NCBI GenBank assembly: GCA_003427395.1
Contig: BFEA01000594.1
Coordinates: forward strand, 335,654 to 378,302
Reading direction: 5' to 3'
DNA length: 42,649 bases
DNA from: Chara braunii
Taxonomy: Eukaryota; Streptophyta; Charophyceae; Charales; Characeae
In this document: piece after piece, positions 21,733 to 30,636 of the stretch
Layout of the letters: each line of letters starts with the position of its first letter
Position numbering within the stretch: position 1 is the stretch's first letter
Program-made: the position numbers and the translations under genes
Notes under the pieces: model-generated
What the model saw: the letters and a program-made list of their open reading frames with translations, nothing else
Database searches by the model: none
What the model was told of the DNA's origin: nothing

Positions 21733-21843
21733 CTACCGTCTTCCCCCGAACATAACGCAACCTAAAAATGAATGTATACAAGCTATACTCCCGGCCAGAT
21801 ACAGCCAAAATAAGGGTGCATTGTGTTCGGGGGAAGACGGTAG
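21733..21843. mobile_element. 111-bp MITE-like inverted-repeat element
   Basis: The left arm 21733-21762 begins CTACCGTCTTCCCCCGAACA. The right arm 21814-21843 ends TGTTCGGGGGAAGACGGTAG. The arms are 30 bp with about three mismatches around a 51-bp centre. The same arm sequence recurs at 23786-23815 and 23955-23985, so it is a family. No clear target duplication was found. Confidence 0.7.
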
Positions 21844-21875
21844 CACTTGTCCGGCCTTCAACCGCGATCAAACAA

Positions 21876-22440
21876 TCAATCGACTGAATGACAATTACAA
21901 GGAAGGATTGGTCGAGTGATGGGGAGTTTCACAGCCGCTGATCTACTGACTGATTGATCGCCTGAGTAGCAGATGGCAGCGACAAGGACAACGGCGATGA
22001 CCATGGCAGCGAAAGGACAACGGCGATGGCCATGGCATCGACCAGGACGACGGAAACGAAGAGGAAGAAGAGGAGTAGGGAAGGCGGCAGCAGCAGGAGC
22101 AGAGGAGCAAATAAGAAGAAGCGAAGGAAGAAGAAGACTCGTCAGGAATGGGAGAGGAGAAGGAGGGAACAAGAAGAAGTACACGCCGATCTGTCCATCT
22201 CTCCATCGATCCATCCACCCATCATCAATCGATCGATGGTTCGGTAAATTCATCATCGGTCGATCGATGGATGATTGATTCGATCGACCGAACCATCCAT
22301 CGACCGATGGTTTGATCGATCGATCTATCGGTGATTCGATCGATCGATGGTTTGGTCGATCTATTGGTGATGGTTTGATTGATTGATTGATGGATATTGG
22401 TGATGGTTTGATTGATTGATTGATGGAAGAGCTTCGGCCA
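21876..22440. repeat. Degenerate GATC/GATT tetranucleotide DNA with self-complementary stretches
   Basis: From 22200 to 22440 the sequence is mostly GATC, GATT and GATG words. Because GATC is its own reverse complement, it can fold extensively. Two copies of a GGTGATGGTTTGATTGATTG unit lie at about 22360 and 22398. Open frames here on either strand are low complexity. Confidence 0.8.
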
Positions 22441-23344
22441 GCTTGAGACACACAAGTATGGTTGTGTACGATGACATATGTGCAGTGAAAGACTCTGGAG
22501 GGAAACTGAGTGTACGATGACAAGTATGGTTGTGTACGATCTTGACGGTCAGAAAGATGTTGAAGAAGGGAAGAGGAGGGAGGAGGAGGAGGATGACGAC
22601 GAATGACCGGAGGAGGTGGAGGAAGAATGGGAGGAGGAGGAGCAGGAGGAATGAGAGGAGGAGGAGGAGATTGAGAAGAGGAGAAGAGATATGAAATATA
22701 TATAAGGCAAGAGGTTCTGAACAGGGGGAGTTGAAGGAAGAAGATGAAAAATGAATTGATTTTTTTTTTTCTTTTTTTTTTTTTGTTTCCTTTGTTTTTT
22801 TTAGCTTTTGCGCTCTGATATCTATGTGACGATATATAAGGGAAGGATTGAAAAGTTTTGTGTGGGAAAATGGCAGTGATGATCCGAATAACTGCTGCAG
22901 CACTACTGCCAAAGCCCCCAACCTCTCTTCTTTGTCGGAGATCAATGTTGCAGGGAAATCAGAGACGCTCTCCCTTCGCCGCCTCTGGTGCCTTCGATTG
23001 ACTCAAGCCCCTTCTCCCCTACCACGAGCTCTGTTCCTCTCCCTCTCTGCCGTGTTTTCCTTTTCCTCCTGTCTCCCTCCCCACCGCTATACCCTCTCCT
23101 TCAACTCTCTTCCCCCTCCCCTTCCCTTTCTTGGTAGTCACTATTTTTTTTTTTTTTTTTTTTAAATTAAGACTCTGTCGGTTCTAGTAGGAAGGATGAT
23201 AAACGCGTCCCCTTCCTACTTGGTCACTTACTAACACCTCTGCACCGCGGCCTTTTTTTTGAACTGTGTATGCTTGCCCGGTTGTTGGTTTGAGCAAGCG
23301 GACTGCTTTTGTCGGCAGCATTGCGTGTAAGAACATGGGCGAAG
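22441..23344. other. Purine-rich then pyrimidine-rich unassigned DNA
   Basis: GGA-rich sequence at 22555-22740, T-rich runs near 22760-22800 and a T run at 23142-23163. A 12-bp word (AAGTATGGTTGTGTACGATG) is duplicated near 22454 and 22521. No gene is seen. Confidence 0.5.
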
Positions 23345-23369
23345 AGCTAACAGTCATTTCTTTTCTTTT

Positions 23370-23400
<31 letters not shown>

Positions 23401-23482
23401 AAAAGAAAACAGGGCCTTATGGTCCTGGCTCCGTCTATTCTGGGGAGCGTCAGTCCGGTTCCTAGCTAACAGTCATTTCTTT
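23345..23482 (-). mobile_element. Short retroposed sequence with 19-bp target duplication
   Basis: AGCTAACAGTCATTTCTTT is present at 23345-23363 and again at 23464-23482. Between them is a T-rich run (about 23364-23400) and then about 60 bp, so on the minus strand this is a short unit ending in poly(A) between target-site duplications, the signature of LINE-driven retroposition. The body has a GGACC/GGCCC-type hairpin but no obvious box A or box B. Confidence 0.55.
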
Positions 23483-23693
23483 GAAACGGGGATTTTATAT
23501 TTTTTGAACGAAATTGAACCCTCCTTAATTAGCCCCCCAAAACTGCCCGAAATTCTCCCCAGAGGGACCTCCGTGGATGGATCTGGACTACAGCAAATTT
23601 TGGGTAGTTTGGGGGGGCTAATGAAGGAGGGTTCAATTTCGTTCAAAAAATATAAAATTAATAATCCCCGTTTCAAAGAAATGGCTGTCAGCT
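23464..23693. mobile_element. Near-perfect foldback, arms of about 91-99 bp
   Basis: The left arm (23464-23554) and right arm (23595-23693) are reverse complements at roughly 90 percent, sharing AGCT..ACAG..CATTTCTTTG, GAACGAAATTGAACCCTCCT and AGCCCCCCAAAACTGCCC-like text. The centre is only 40 bp. Transcription would give a long hairpin that could feed small-RNA processing. It may be a MITE. Its left end uses the AGCTAACAG word that also serves as the target duplication of the neighbouring retroposon. Confidence 0.75.
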
Positions 23694-23785
23694 GGACGTC
23701 AGGTTGAGCTACGGTCGGGGTACAGGGCCCTCCTTCCGGAAAAAAAAAGGAAAAAAAAAGGAAAAAAAAAAAGAAAACAATATCA

Positions 23786-23902
23786 GGGTGCGTTCTGTTC
23801 GAGGGAAGTCTGTAGGCAGGCTGGAAATTTGTGGGCCGTCGTAGGGCAGTGGTGGTTTCATGTCCGCTACCCGTCGTCCCCCCAGTAGAACGGACGGTCA
23901 CC
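23786..23902. mobile_element. Second MITE-family copy, diverged
   Basis: The left arm GGGTGCGTTCTGTTCGAGGG (23786) and right arm from CTACCCGTCGTCCCCCC (23877) are imperfect inverted repeats that match the arms at 21733-21843. Confidence 0.55.
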
Positions 23903-23939
23903 TCGGCTTTATACGTAGGTGCATCTAGACTGAATGTTG

Positions 23940-23985
23940 CCCCGAATACAGCGCGCGCTCTATTCGGGGGAAGACGGTTGCCCTG
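23940..23985. repeat. 30-bp near-perfect palindrome in a third family fragment
   Basis: CCCCGAATACAGCGC directly abuts GCGCTCTATTCGGGG (23940-23969), one mismatch, and then GGAAGACGGTTGCC, the family arm. Confidence 0.75.
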
Positions 23986-23999
23986 TCCACCGTTGTCGT

Positions 24000-24586
24000 G
24001 TGTGAAGCTCTTCTTCTGAATGCCTTCTTCTCTTTAATCAATCTACCTTTTCTACAAATAGGTGTGCCGCGATGGGACCTGTTTGCTAATTTGATCATTT
24101 GTCCTCTATTGTTGTTGCTATTGCTGGCTCTTGTCAGGTTGCCCACCCCCCTCCCCTCCTCCTTCAGCGCTGGTGTGGTAAGCAGTGAAGGTCATGCAGG
24201 GAAGGGAAATGTTCCCTTCTTTTTGTTATCTCCACAAGTAGCAAAGCGTTTCAGTCAAGGACACGTGGAGGAGGAGGAGGAGGAGGAAGAGGATTCGATC
24301 TTGTGATCTGTCGTATGCGCATGTGGTTTTGTGCATCCTGGCTATGGAGAGGAGGAGATGGCAAATTTTGCTGCCTCGGGCTGCCCATTGAGAGCGGCAG
24401 ATATTATTTGCTATTGTAAAGTTGTGCATAGTGTGTGGGCATTTGCTGTATGGACATCATGTTGTCATGCTGCTGCATGCAGTGATGTGCTTCTTGAGCA
24501 CTGAAGAAAACACTCCAAGGGTGTGAACAATTTTGGACCTGGGAAGCTGAACCGAATAGCTGTCTGTGCTCTTGAAAACTCCCAGG
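24000..24586. other. Presumed upstream region of RTF2
   Basis: No gene is recognised. A GGA-rich run (24265-24290) and pyrimidine-rich DNA are present. The promoter and 5' UTR should lie here or up to 24691, but no TATA box at a convincing distance can be fixed. Confidence 0.35.
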
Positions 24587-24627
<41 letters not shown>

Positions 24628-24682
24628 CACTTTCGGCGTGTGTGGAAACCGCCGTTGGACCTGGGAAGTGGAAACGGATATA
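24534..24682. repeat. Poly(A) tract of 40 between two diverged copies of a 28-bp sequence, just upstream of RTF2
   Basis: TGGACCTGGGAAGCTGAACC near 24534 recurs as TGGACCTGGGAAGTGGAAAC near 24655. A run of 40 A (24587-24626) lies between them. This could be an old retroposed insertion with its target duplication, or a local tandem duplication. It falls 65 bp before the RTF2 start codon. Confidence 0.5.
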
Positions 24683-24691
24683 GCAAGAAAG

Positions 24692-26026
24692 ATGCAGATC
24701 TTCGTACGGGAGCCTTGGAGTGGGAGAAGCATGCTGCTGCCCGTGGATGAGAGGCTAACGGTCAGGTTGCTTAAGCGGAAGGCAATGGCAATGGCAGCAG
24801 CACTGGCCGGCACTGCTGGTGCTCCTCCGGGAACCCCCTTTCCTACTCCCCAGAGCGGTGCAGAATGTCTTCTTCTTGAAGATGACGTCTCCCTTTTTTA
24901 TGGGGGCAAGCGGCTGCAGGAGGAGCTGCTGCTTCTCCGGGGCGGCCTCCTCCTCCTTGGGAACCTGAGCACAGTCGAGCTGCGGCTTCCACTGCGAGGC
25001 GGCGGCGGAGATGGGGGTGCCACCGGCGCGGAGTCGCGCGACTGCTATCTGAAGATGTACGCTGAGAAGAAACCGGATAAGGTGGACCCCAAGGATGCAC
25101 GGCTGGCCAAATGGTCGCGTTGCTGTCTGACGTCGGAAGGCTTGCAGCCGCCGTGCGCCATCGACTACCTTGGGAACCTGTTCAACAAGGAGAACGTCGT
25201 GCGCGGTCTTGTGGAGAAATCCCTCCCAAGCGCCCTTGGGCACGTTCAGAGTCTGAAGGACATCATCACCCTTCAGCTCACAGAAAACCACAGCAATGTA
25301 GGAGGAAGGGAGATGGTGGAAAACCGGTCTTTTTGCTGTCCCATCTCTGGGGTCGATTTCAATGGAATGTTTAAGTTTGTGGCACTCGCCGCATGTGGAC
25401 ATGCGCTAAGCTCCCGTGCTCTGAAGGAGCTCAAGGCCACAGCCTGTCCAGTCTGCTCAAAGCCCTTTGAAGAGACAGATCAGATCGTAATCAACGGTAG
25501 TGAGGAGGAGGTCCGAGTGCTGAGGGACAGGCTTCAGGAACGGAAGGAGAGGATGAAGATGGCTAAGAAGGAGAACAAGAAGAAGAGGAGAGAGGGTAGG
25601 GAAGAAAGGGAAGAAGCCACAACTCTCGGTGACAAGGACAGAGGAGGAGATGCACAAAGCCGCAAGATGGAAGACAAGGCACGGACAGACCACAATGACA
25701 GGACTCTGCTTAGGCTGAGGAAGAATTATGATGGTGCACCTGCTGCTTCTGCCGCTGCTACTGCTTCTGCTGCTTCTGCTGCTTCTGCTGCTGCTGCTGC
25801 TGTCAGTGGAGGAGGCCTTGCAAAGGGGAAAGTGGGAAGCAGAGGGGAGCGAGAGAGAGGTAAAGGGGTGGAAATCGCACCTGCTGCCAAGCGGTTTAAA
25901 GCTGTCGATAATTTGCCGCAGCATGCAACGAAGGAGGTGTATGCTTCAATCTTTAATTCATCGGTTAGACCGGATGCCGTGGCTGAGACTTATTCCTGCA
26001 GATCACTGCCAATTGGCAGGAACTGA
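24692..26026 (+). CDS. RTF2: Replication termination factor 2 (RTF2), plant type with N-terminal ubiquitin-like domain
   Basis: 444 residues, single exon, ATG 24692 to TGA. The start is chosen because MQIFVREPWSGR begins exactly like a ubiquitin fold; the frame is open upstream only through the poly(A) run. Residues 1-103 form a ubiquitin-like domain with a long Ala/Gly/Pro insertion (about 31-55) and the ubiquitin-like end LRLPLRGG. Then comes the linker GGGGDGGATGAESRDCYLKM. Two treble-clef/RING-like modules follow: CCLTSEGLQPPC..LGNLFN (about 143-165), and CCPISGVDFNG, CGHALSSRALKE, CPVCSKPF and VINGSEEEV (about 217-270). The tail is basic, then an Ala/Ser-rich tract. Rtf2 proteins act at stalled replication forks and in pre-mRNA splicing in the nucleus. 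It is intact and unlike its decayed neighbours. Lack of introns is unusual for a plant RTF2, so a functional retrocopy is possible. Confidence 0.92.
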   Translation: MQIFVREPWSGRSMLLPVDERLTVRLLKRKAMAMAAALAGTAGAPPGTPFPTPQSGAECLLLEDDVSLFYGGKRLQEELLLLRGGLLLLGNLSTVELRLPLRGGGGDGGATGAESRDCYLKMYAEKKPDKVDPKDARLAKWSRCCLTSEGLQPPCAIDYLGNLFNKENVVRGLVEKSLPSALGHVQSLKDIITLQLTENHSNVGGREMVENRSFCCPISGVDFNGMFKFVALAACGHALSSRALKELKATACPVCSKPFEETDQIVINGSEEEVRVLRDRLQERKERMKMAKKENKKKRREGREEREEATTLGDKDRGGDAQSRKMEDKARTDHNDRTLLRLRKNYDGAPAASAAATASAASAASAAAAAVSGGGLAKGKVGSRGERERGKGVEIAPAAKRFKAVDNLPQHATKEVYASIFNSSVRPDAVAETYSCRSLPIGRN

Positions 26027-26082
26027 AGAAAGGACCTCCTCAGGAAGGCCTGGGGTCCTATGTCTACTCTTTGTGTTGCTCT

Positions 26083-26092
26083 TGTAAATAAT
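26083..26092 (+). promoter_or_regulatory. Possible polyadenylation element TGTAAATAAT
   Basis: It lies about 55 bp after the RTF2 stop. TGTAA-type signals are used by green algae and UGUA elements by plants. The choice between this and the AATAAA at 26470 cannot be made from sequence. Confidence 0.3.
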
Positions 26093-26341
26093 TTTCACCC
26101 CACATGAAGTCTCCCATTCTCGTCCGCTCTTTTATCCTTCCTAGCAATGTATTGAATTTGTATTCCTTCATTGCTTCAGGGCCTGCTAGGATCAGCCCAC
26201 CCTCCAAGCCCGCAGAGTCTGCTTGTTTGCTTTGTACTACTATCGTTTCGCTCTCTCATTGCTCTCTCTCTTTGCTGTTGCCTGGCCCGGGTTTCCCTCT
26301 CTTTGTTTCTCTTCGCAATTTTTTTATTATTATCTTCCGCT

Positions 26342-26342
<1 letters not shown>

Positions 26343-26425
<83 letters not shown>
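26343..26425. repeat. (CT)n microsatellite in the RTF2 downstream region
   Basis: About 41 CT units. If polyadenylation occurs at 26470 this tract is in the 3' UTR. Confidence 0.97.
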
Positions 26426-26429
<4 letters not shown>

Positions 26430-26469
26430 GAACTGTCGATTTGCTTTCTTGTTGTCTGTGCGGCATCGG

Positions 26470-26475
26470 AATAAA
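26470..26475 (+). promoter_or_regulatory. AATAAA polyadenylation hexamer
   Basis: A canonical hexamer about 445 bp after the RTF2 stop, followed by T- and GT-rich DNA. Confidence 0.35.
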
Positions 26476-26479
26476 CATT

Positions 26480-27009
26480 TCTTCATGTCCGTGAACTGTG
26501 CACACACTGTTCTCTCTTTTTCTCCGAACACTTGTGTTTTTTCCATTTCATGTTGAAAGTTGTTTTTTTTTTTAAGTTGTTTTTTTCATCCATGTTGCAT
26601 GTGACAGATGGAGTGAGAGAAAAAAAAAAGGTTCTTAGTCTTCGTTGCCATTGCACGAATCTGTCGTACGGGTATGTTATCTAGTCCACAAAAGATCTTA
26701 ACAGCTGAACTTATTTATCTCATCGGATGTGTGGGAAACTCTTCCCGAGTCAAAACCCTGTCATCCAGTTGCTGTTTGCCACTCAGCTTTTCCCTCACAA
26801 CCCTTCCCCACCCCCAACCCCAATCCCCCACCAAAACTGGTAGTAGGAGACGCAACCCACCACCTTGTGCCACGTTCCTCCTTACATTCCCCCCATACGA
26901 GCTTCTCGACCTCTTCTGACATCCTATTAGCATTCTAATAATGGACTAGCTTTCTCTGCTTTTTTTTTTTGGAAAAAGAGAGGAGTTGAGGCCCTTCCAT
27001 TGTTGTTCA
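26480..27009. other. Unassigned intergenic DNA
   Basis: Overlapping open frames at 26674-26938 occur on both strands without recognisable motifs. Short homopolymers at 26560-26630 and 26961-26970. Confidence 0.35.
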
Positions 27010-27015
27010 AATGAG

Positions 27016-27126
27016 GCGGGAAATTTCGAAATTCCTCACAAACAACCCGGAACGACTGGGAACCAGTAAGTCGAGAGACTTACTTGGACCATTACCCAGC
27101 TTCGGTGAAGTGGGCTTTTTTTTTCT
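27016..27126 (+). ncRNA. Candidate structured RNA ending in a T run
   Basis: In 110 nt there are AATTTCGAAATT (12-bp palindrome, about 27022), ACTGG/CCAGT (27055-27067), TAAGTC/GACTTA with loop GAGA (27067-27082) and a bulged hairpin CCCA-CTTC/GAAG-TGGG (27095-27114), followed at once by a run of about ten T. A stem followed by a T run is what a Pol III transcript end looks like. No box A, box B or upstream element was found, and no known RNA family is recognised. Confidence 0.3.
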
Positions 27127-27220
27127 TTCACGTTTTTACGGTCGCCAATTGCGAGGATTGAGCCCTCACGGGACCCATACAGACATCCAAGTGTTTCGGG
27201 CTGTGGCGCCCAGCAAGCAT

Positions 27221-27245
27221 TGTGGCCGCCCTAAGTGAAGGCGGG
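27221..27245. other. GC-rich hairpin
   Basis: GGCCGCC (27221) pairs with GGCGGGCC, one extra G, around a 9-nt loop. Confidence 0.4.
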
Positions 27246-27296
27246 CCTGAATATCCATGTGAGGCCTTTGCTCGACATTTTTCCGTACATGGGGTA

Positions 27297-28109
27297 TCAG
27301 ACAGTTGCAGCACGCCAGTTGGTTACAAAGCAACGTGAGCCTTTGCTGGCTCTTTCCAGAAGCAAGAGCTGCGCTGCACAGTTGAGCCCAGGGCCCTGGT
27401 TGGTTGCGCCGTGGGCACACACATTGGGAGGCCGACACATCACACACTGCCCGCGGAGGACTGAGAAAGCAGCGTAGTCGCCACACAACCTCCACGGGCC
27501 AATGAGAATGCAGCAAACACTTGGAGCCTGGACGGCTGCTGCCTGGACATGCCCAGCTGTAAAGGGCCCAGGCCCGTAACAGCAGAGGTGGGCCTGGGCG
27601 CAGATACTGGGGTCTGACTGGAGGCTACTGGAAACTTCCCCAGCCAGGCCTACGCAGCCAGACACAGGGCCACACTCTCCATAAAGGAAAGTGCCCTGCC
27701 CAGGCAAGGGCATTCTGGCCTTGGCAGGCAATGCGGACACGCTGCTGCGTTGCTGCGCTAGTGTCTGCATGTGCACTACTGGTCGGGCGCGCGCACGGGT
27801 GCAGTGGGGAGAGGGGCGCTGTTGAGGCAGCGGGCGCACAGCAGCCATAGCCGGGCAGCTGGGACGCAGGCAGGTGATGGACATGTTGGTCTTCGGGTAG
27901 GAGGCGCTTGAGGTGGGGAGATGAGGGGGTGATGAGGGGGTGATGAGGGGAGAAGAGAAAATGTACCTGGTGTATGCTGGCAGTCGGCATTGATGATGTG
28001 TAGATTGGTCTTCGACTTCGGTGTGATCCAGTTGCACGAACGTAGATAGGTGTAGATAGGCTGAGTAGAAGTAGGCTGGGCGCTGGGCGCCATACAGTAG
28101 GAGCGACAT
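27297..28109 (-). CDS. Long open frame without recognisable domain
   Basis: 270 codons open on the minus strand, rich in S, P, A, H and C, with no repeat, signal or domain I recognise. Other minus-strand frames overlap it for hundreds of bases, so composition rather than coding may keep it open. It contains a perfect 10-bp inverted repeat, GCCCAGGCCC (27566-27575) and GGGCCTGGGC (27590-27599), and a GATGAGGGGGT triplication near 27922-27950. Confidence 0.2.
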   Translation of the reverse strand: MSLLLYGAQRPAYFYSAYLHLSTFVQLDHTEVEDQSTHHQCRLPAYTRYIFSSPLITPSSPPHLPTSSASYPKTNMSITCLRPSCPAMAAVRPLPQQRPSPHCTRARARPVVHMQTLAQQRSSVSALPAKARMPLPGQGTFLYGECGPVSGCVGLAGEVSSSLQSDPSICAQAHLCCYGPGPFTAGHVQAAAVQAPSVCCILIGPWRLCGDYAAFSVLRGQCVMCRPPNVCAHGATNQGPGLNCAAQLLLLERASKGSRCFVTNWRAATV

Positions 28110-28547
28110 TGGATACTGTGTTGGTGTGGCCAGAGAGCGTCAACATTGGCATATGAGTTCCTTGTATTGTTCTTATTCGGATGGAATCTTGGTGCATTCT
28201 GCTCTCTGCTTGGTACATGACTATCTGGGCTACTTCATGATTTTGCAACTTGGATTTCTGTCTATCGCTCTCGCTCATATTCCTCGCATAACCTTGCAAA
28301 AGCCGTGAGAACCTTGTATCGTTCCGTGTACTACCATTACTCTCAGGTCATGCTCACGCTACACCTTTTTTGACTTGGCTCGGGGAAAAATTTTGGTCAA
28401 ATGAATACATCCTGGAGTGTGATGCCCTCAATCATCTCCCCAGGGTCACAAACTCCAATGGCCATAACCTCCTCTTGTGGGAGCTGTAAAAGCACACAGG
28501 ACATAGGACATATGATGCCCCTGTGAGGGCTTGGATGGGTGCTACAC
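28110..28547. other. Unassigned intergenic DNA
   Basis: No gene or clear repeat was seen. A 60-codon plus-strand frame at 28126-28308 has no motif. Confidence 0.3.
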
Positions 28548-28668
28548 GCACAGTCAAATTGTAGGTCCGGTTCTGTCTGGGCAAGCTGAAAGAAGGATTT
28601 TGAACGGGCACACTCGAATTGTAGGTTAGGTTCTGTGTCTGGGCAAACTGAAGGGCGGATGCTGCGGG
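28548..28668. repeat. 60-bp tandem duplication
   Basis: Copies at 28548-28607 and 28608-28668 share AATTGTAGGT, GGTTCTGT and CTGGGCAA with scattered differences, so the duplication is older than the one at 15699. Confidence 0.8.
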
Positions 28669-28669
28669 G

Positions 28670-29512
28670 AAATCATGTAATGTATGTTGCGATAGAAAGT
28701 TCATGTTGTCCAACATGCAACAGACTCCCTACTACATTTAGAAGGTAGTAAAAGGTGGTCTGCCAGTGGGAGGTCAAATGACTTGTGTATGAAGAGACAG
28801 CTGCCGTACCCCGTGTGTATCTTCTTTTTTCCCGTTTTTGTCTTATGTTGTTGTGTTCGTCCTGTTGTTTTTCATTTCTGTCCTGGAGGGAGAAAAGCTC
28901 AGAAAACTGAAGCTCTCTTTCGCCTGTTCCCTCGTTCTTTTCTCTTTCTTTGTGTGTTGTCATGTTCGCTATCCGCAACTTCGCAAAGATAACTCTGACT
29001 GTGCCGGACTGTTTCGTTGGAGTTTCACGCACGCATCTCCTGTTTCTCTTTTCTCTCTTTGTGTGTGTGGGGGGGGGGGGGGCAGAAGGGGGNGGGTGNG
29101 GAAGAGGGGGATGTTTTCTTTTATTTTTTGCTTTTGTTTTCCCTTGCATTCCCACATAACCAAGATGCAGTTAATTGCTTCAGGAAAGTAGAGAAGAGCC
29201 AGGGAAAGATTACACCTGTGCTGTGATGCCCTTAAACCACTAGTACATGGACCCAGCCAAGCTGAGAATCCGATTGAGCCTCCTCTAAAATTTTGGAGGC
29301 TTGCGCGCTGTTGATAAAATACATCAGCGTCGGGCAGCCTCTGAAAGGGACCCGCGGCCGATGGCTGGCATGTACTGGTCCTGGAAAAAAAAAGGAAAAG
29401 AAGCTGCTCATCCGCGAACACAGTCCCACCGGAAATTGATTGTTGAGGAGGAACAAAAGCGACCCTGAGAACAGCCCGAGAGGGAAGGTATATGTATCTC
29501 CGTCGAAATTCA
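28670..29512. other. Unassigned, with a poly(G) run and isolated N
   Basis: A run of about 14 G at 29069-29082 with N at 29093 and 29099. On the minus strand, 29232-29400 carries a protein-like stretch (MYFINSAQASKILEEAQSDS then QLGWVHVLVV, stop) that I do not recognise. The stop overlaps the recurring TTAAACCAC motif. Confidence 0.3.
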
Positions 29513-29993
29513 GTTGATAGCAGGGCTGTAAACCCGGTCCCACCGGGGGGTCCACCCCCAACCGAAACCGGGCCGGTGGGACCGGTCAGTCCACCGGGCC
29601 GGTTACCCCCCCGGTCGGTTACAGCGCATCGCCAAAAAATGGCGGAATCAATTTTTTTTCGGGCCAGGAGGCCCGCACGCGGGCTGTGGGGGCCTCCTGG
29701 CCCTGAAAAAAATCAAAACCTGTCCGGTAGGGCAGTCTCCAAGTTTGGGAAAGGGCTGCCTCTCTGGACTGCTGATCTCGAAAGATTGGCAGCCCAGATG
29801 AGGCCTCCCTTTTCGAAACTTGGAGGAGGCCTCCCGCCTTCGACTCCCCGCCTCCCCCCGACTCACCACCCGTCCCGTCAAGAAGCCAACGCCCCCGCTG
29901 TTGTCGCCCGTCGCCATCGTCATCGCCGTCGTCCTCGTCATCATCGTGCAGCGAAGCCATCCCCCCCGCCCGCCAGCGCGCCACAGATACGTT

Positions 29994-30107
29994 TTCTTCT
30001 TCTTCTTCTTCTTCTTCTTCTTCTTCTTCTTCTTCTCCTTGCGTGTATGGAAGTGTAGGCGCGCGAGTAGGCACTCGGTACACACACACACACAGAGTAG
30101 GCGCATG

Positions 30108-30146
<39 letters not shown>

Positions 30147-30167
30147 GCGCGTGGTAGAGAGAGAGAG

Positions 30168-30204
<37 letters not shown>

Positions 30205-30360
30205 AGTTCGCAAAACTGTTCCCACACTGGCTCAGCCAAAAAAGCCCCAGCCCCCTACCTTCGTCTTCTTCTTCTTCTTCTTCTCGAGTCTCCTCCCCCC
30301 TCCTTCATCTTCTTTATCCATGTCTTCTTCTTCTTCTTCTTCTCCTCTTCTTCTTCTTCT

Positions 30361-30393
<33 letters not shown>

Positions 30394-30414
30394 CCTTCTC
30401 CTTCTTCTTCTTCT
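29994..30414. repeat. (CTT)n and (GA)n compound microsatellites inside the hAT element
   Basis: CTT runs at 29994-30036, 30258-30283 and 30324-30414. GA runs at 30110-30143 and 30156-30202. Each GA run follows a GTAGGCGC(A/G)TGGTA unit, so the microsatellite was copied with its leader. Confidence 0.9.
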
Positions 30415-30609
30415 GCAGGTACGTGTCTGTCAACGTTTGCAGAAAGCCAGATACGTTGTTAATGAAGCCCGTGTTTGCTGAAACCACACCGCAACAACCC
30501 ACTAACCCCCGACCCCCAATCCATGAAACACCCCCCCCCCTCCTCTCCAAGTTCAAAGTTTTTTAACCAGATTCGGGAGATCTTGGCGAGCGCAGTCCAA
30601 CTATGTTTT

Positions 30610-30636
30610 CAAAAAAAAAAAAAAAAAAAAAAAAAA
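30610..30636. repeat. Poly(A) run near the right end of the hAT element
   Basis: About 26 A, followed by the right subterminal palindromes. Confidence 0.85.

Noticed and set aside
21876-22523. 215-codon minus-strand gene
   Set aside because: Half of it is tetranucleotide repeat (INQSIKPSP, DRSIDR) and the rest is GGA-rich DNA.
24243-24691. Longer RTF2 N-terminus starting at 24566
   Set aside because: The upstream part of the frame is lysine encoded by the 40-A run, with no ATG; MQIFV at 24692 matches the ubiquitin-like start.
29619-30462. Open frames inside the 29521-30711 element as a transposase
   Set aside because: They are made of CTT, GA and GC-rich repeats, and no hAT dimerisation or DDE motif is visible.
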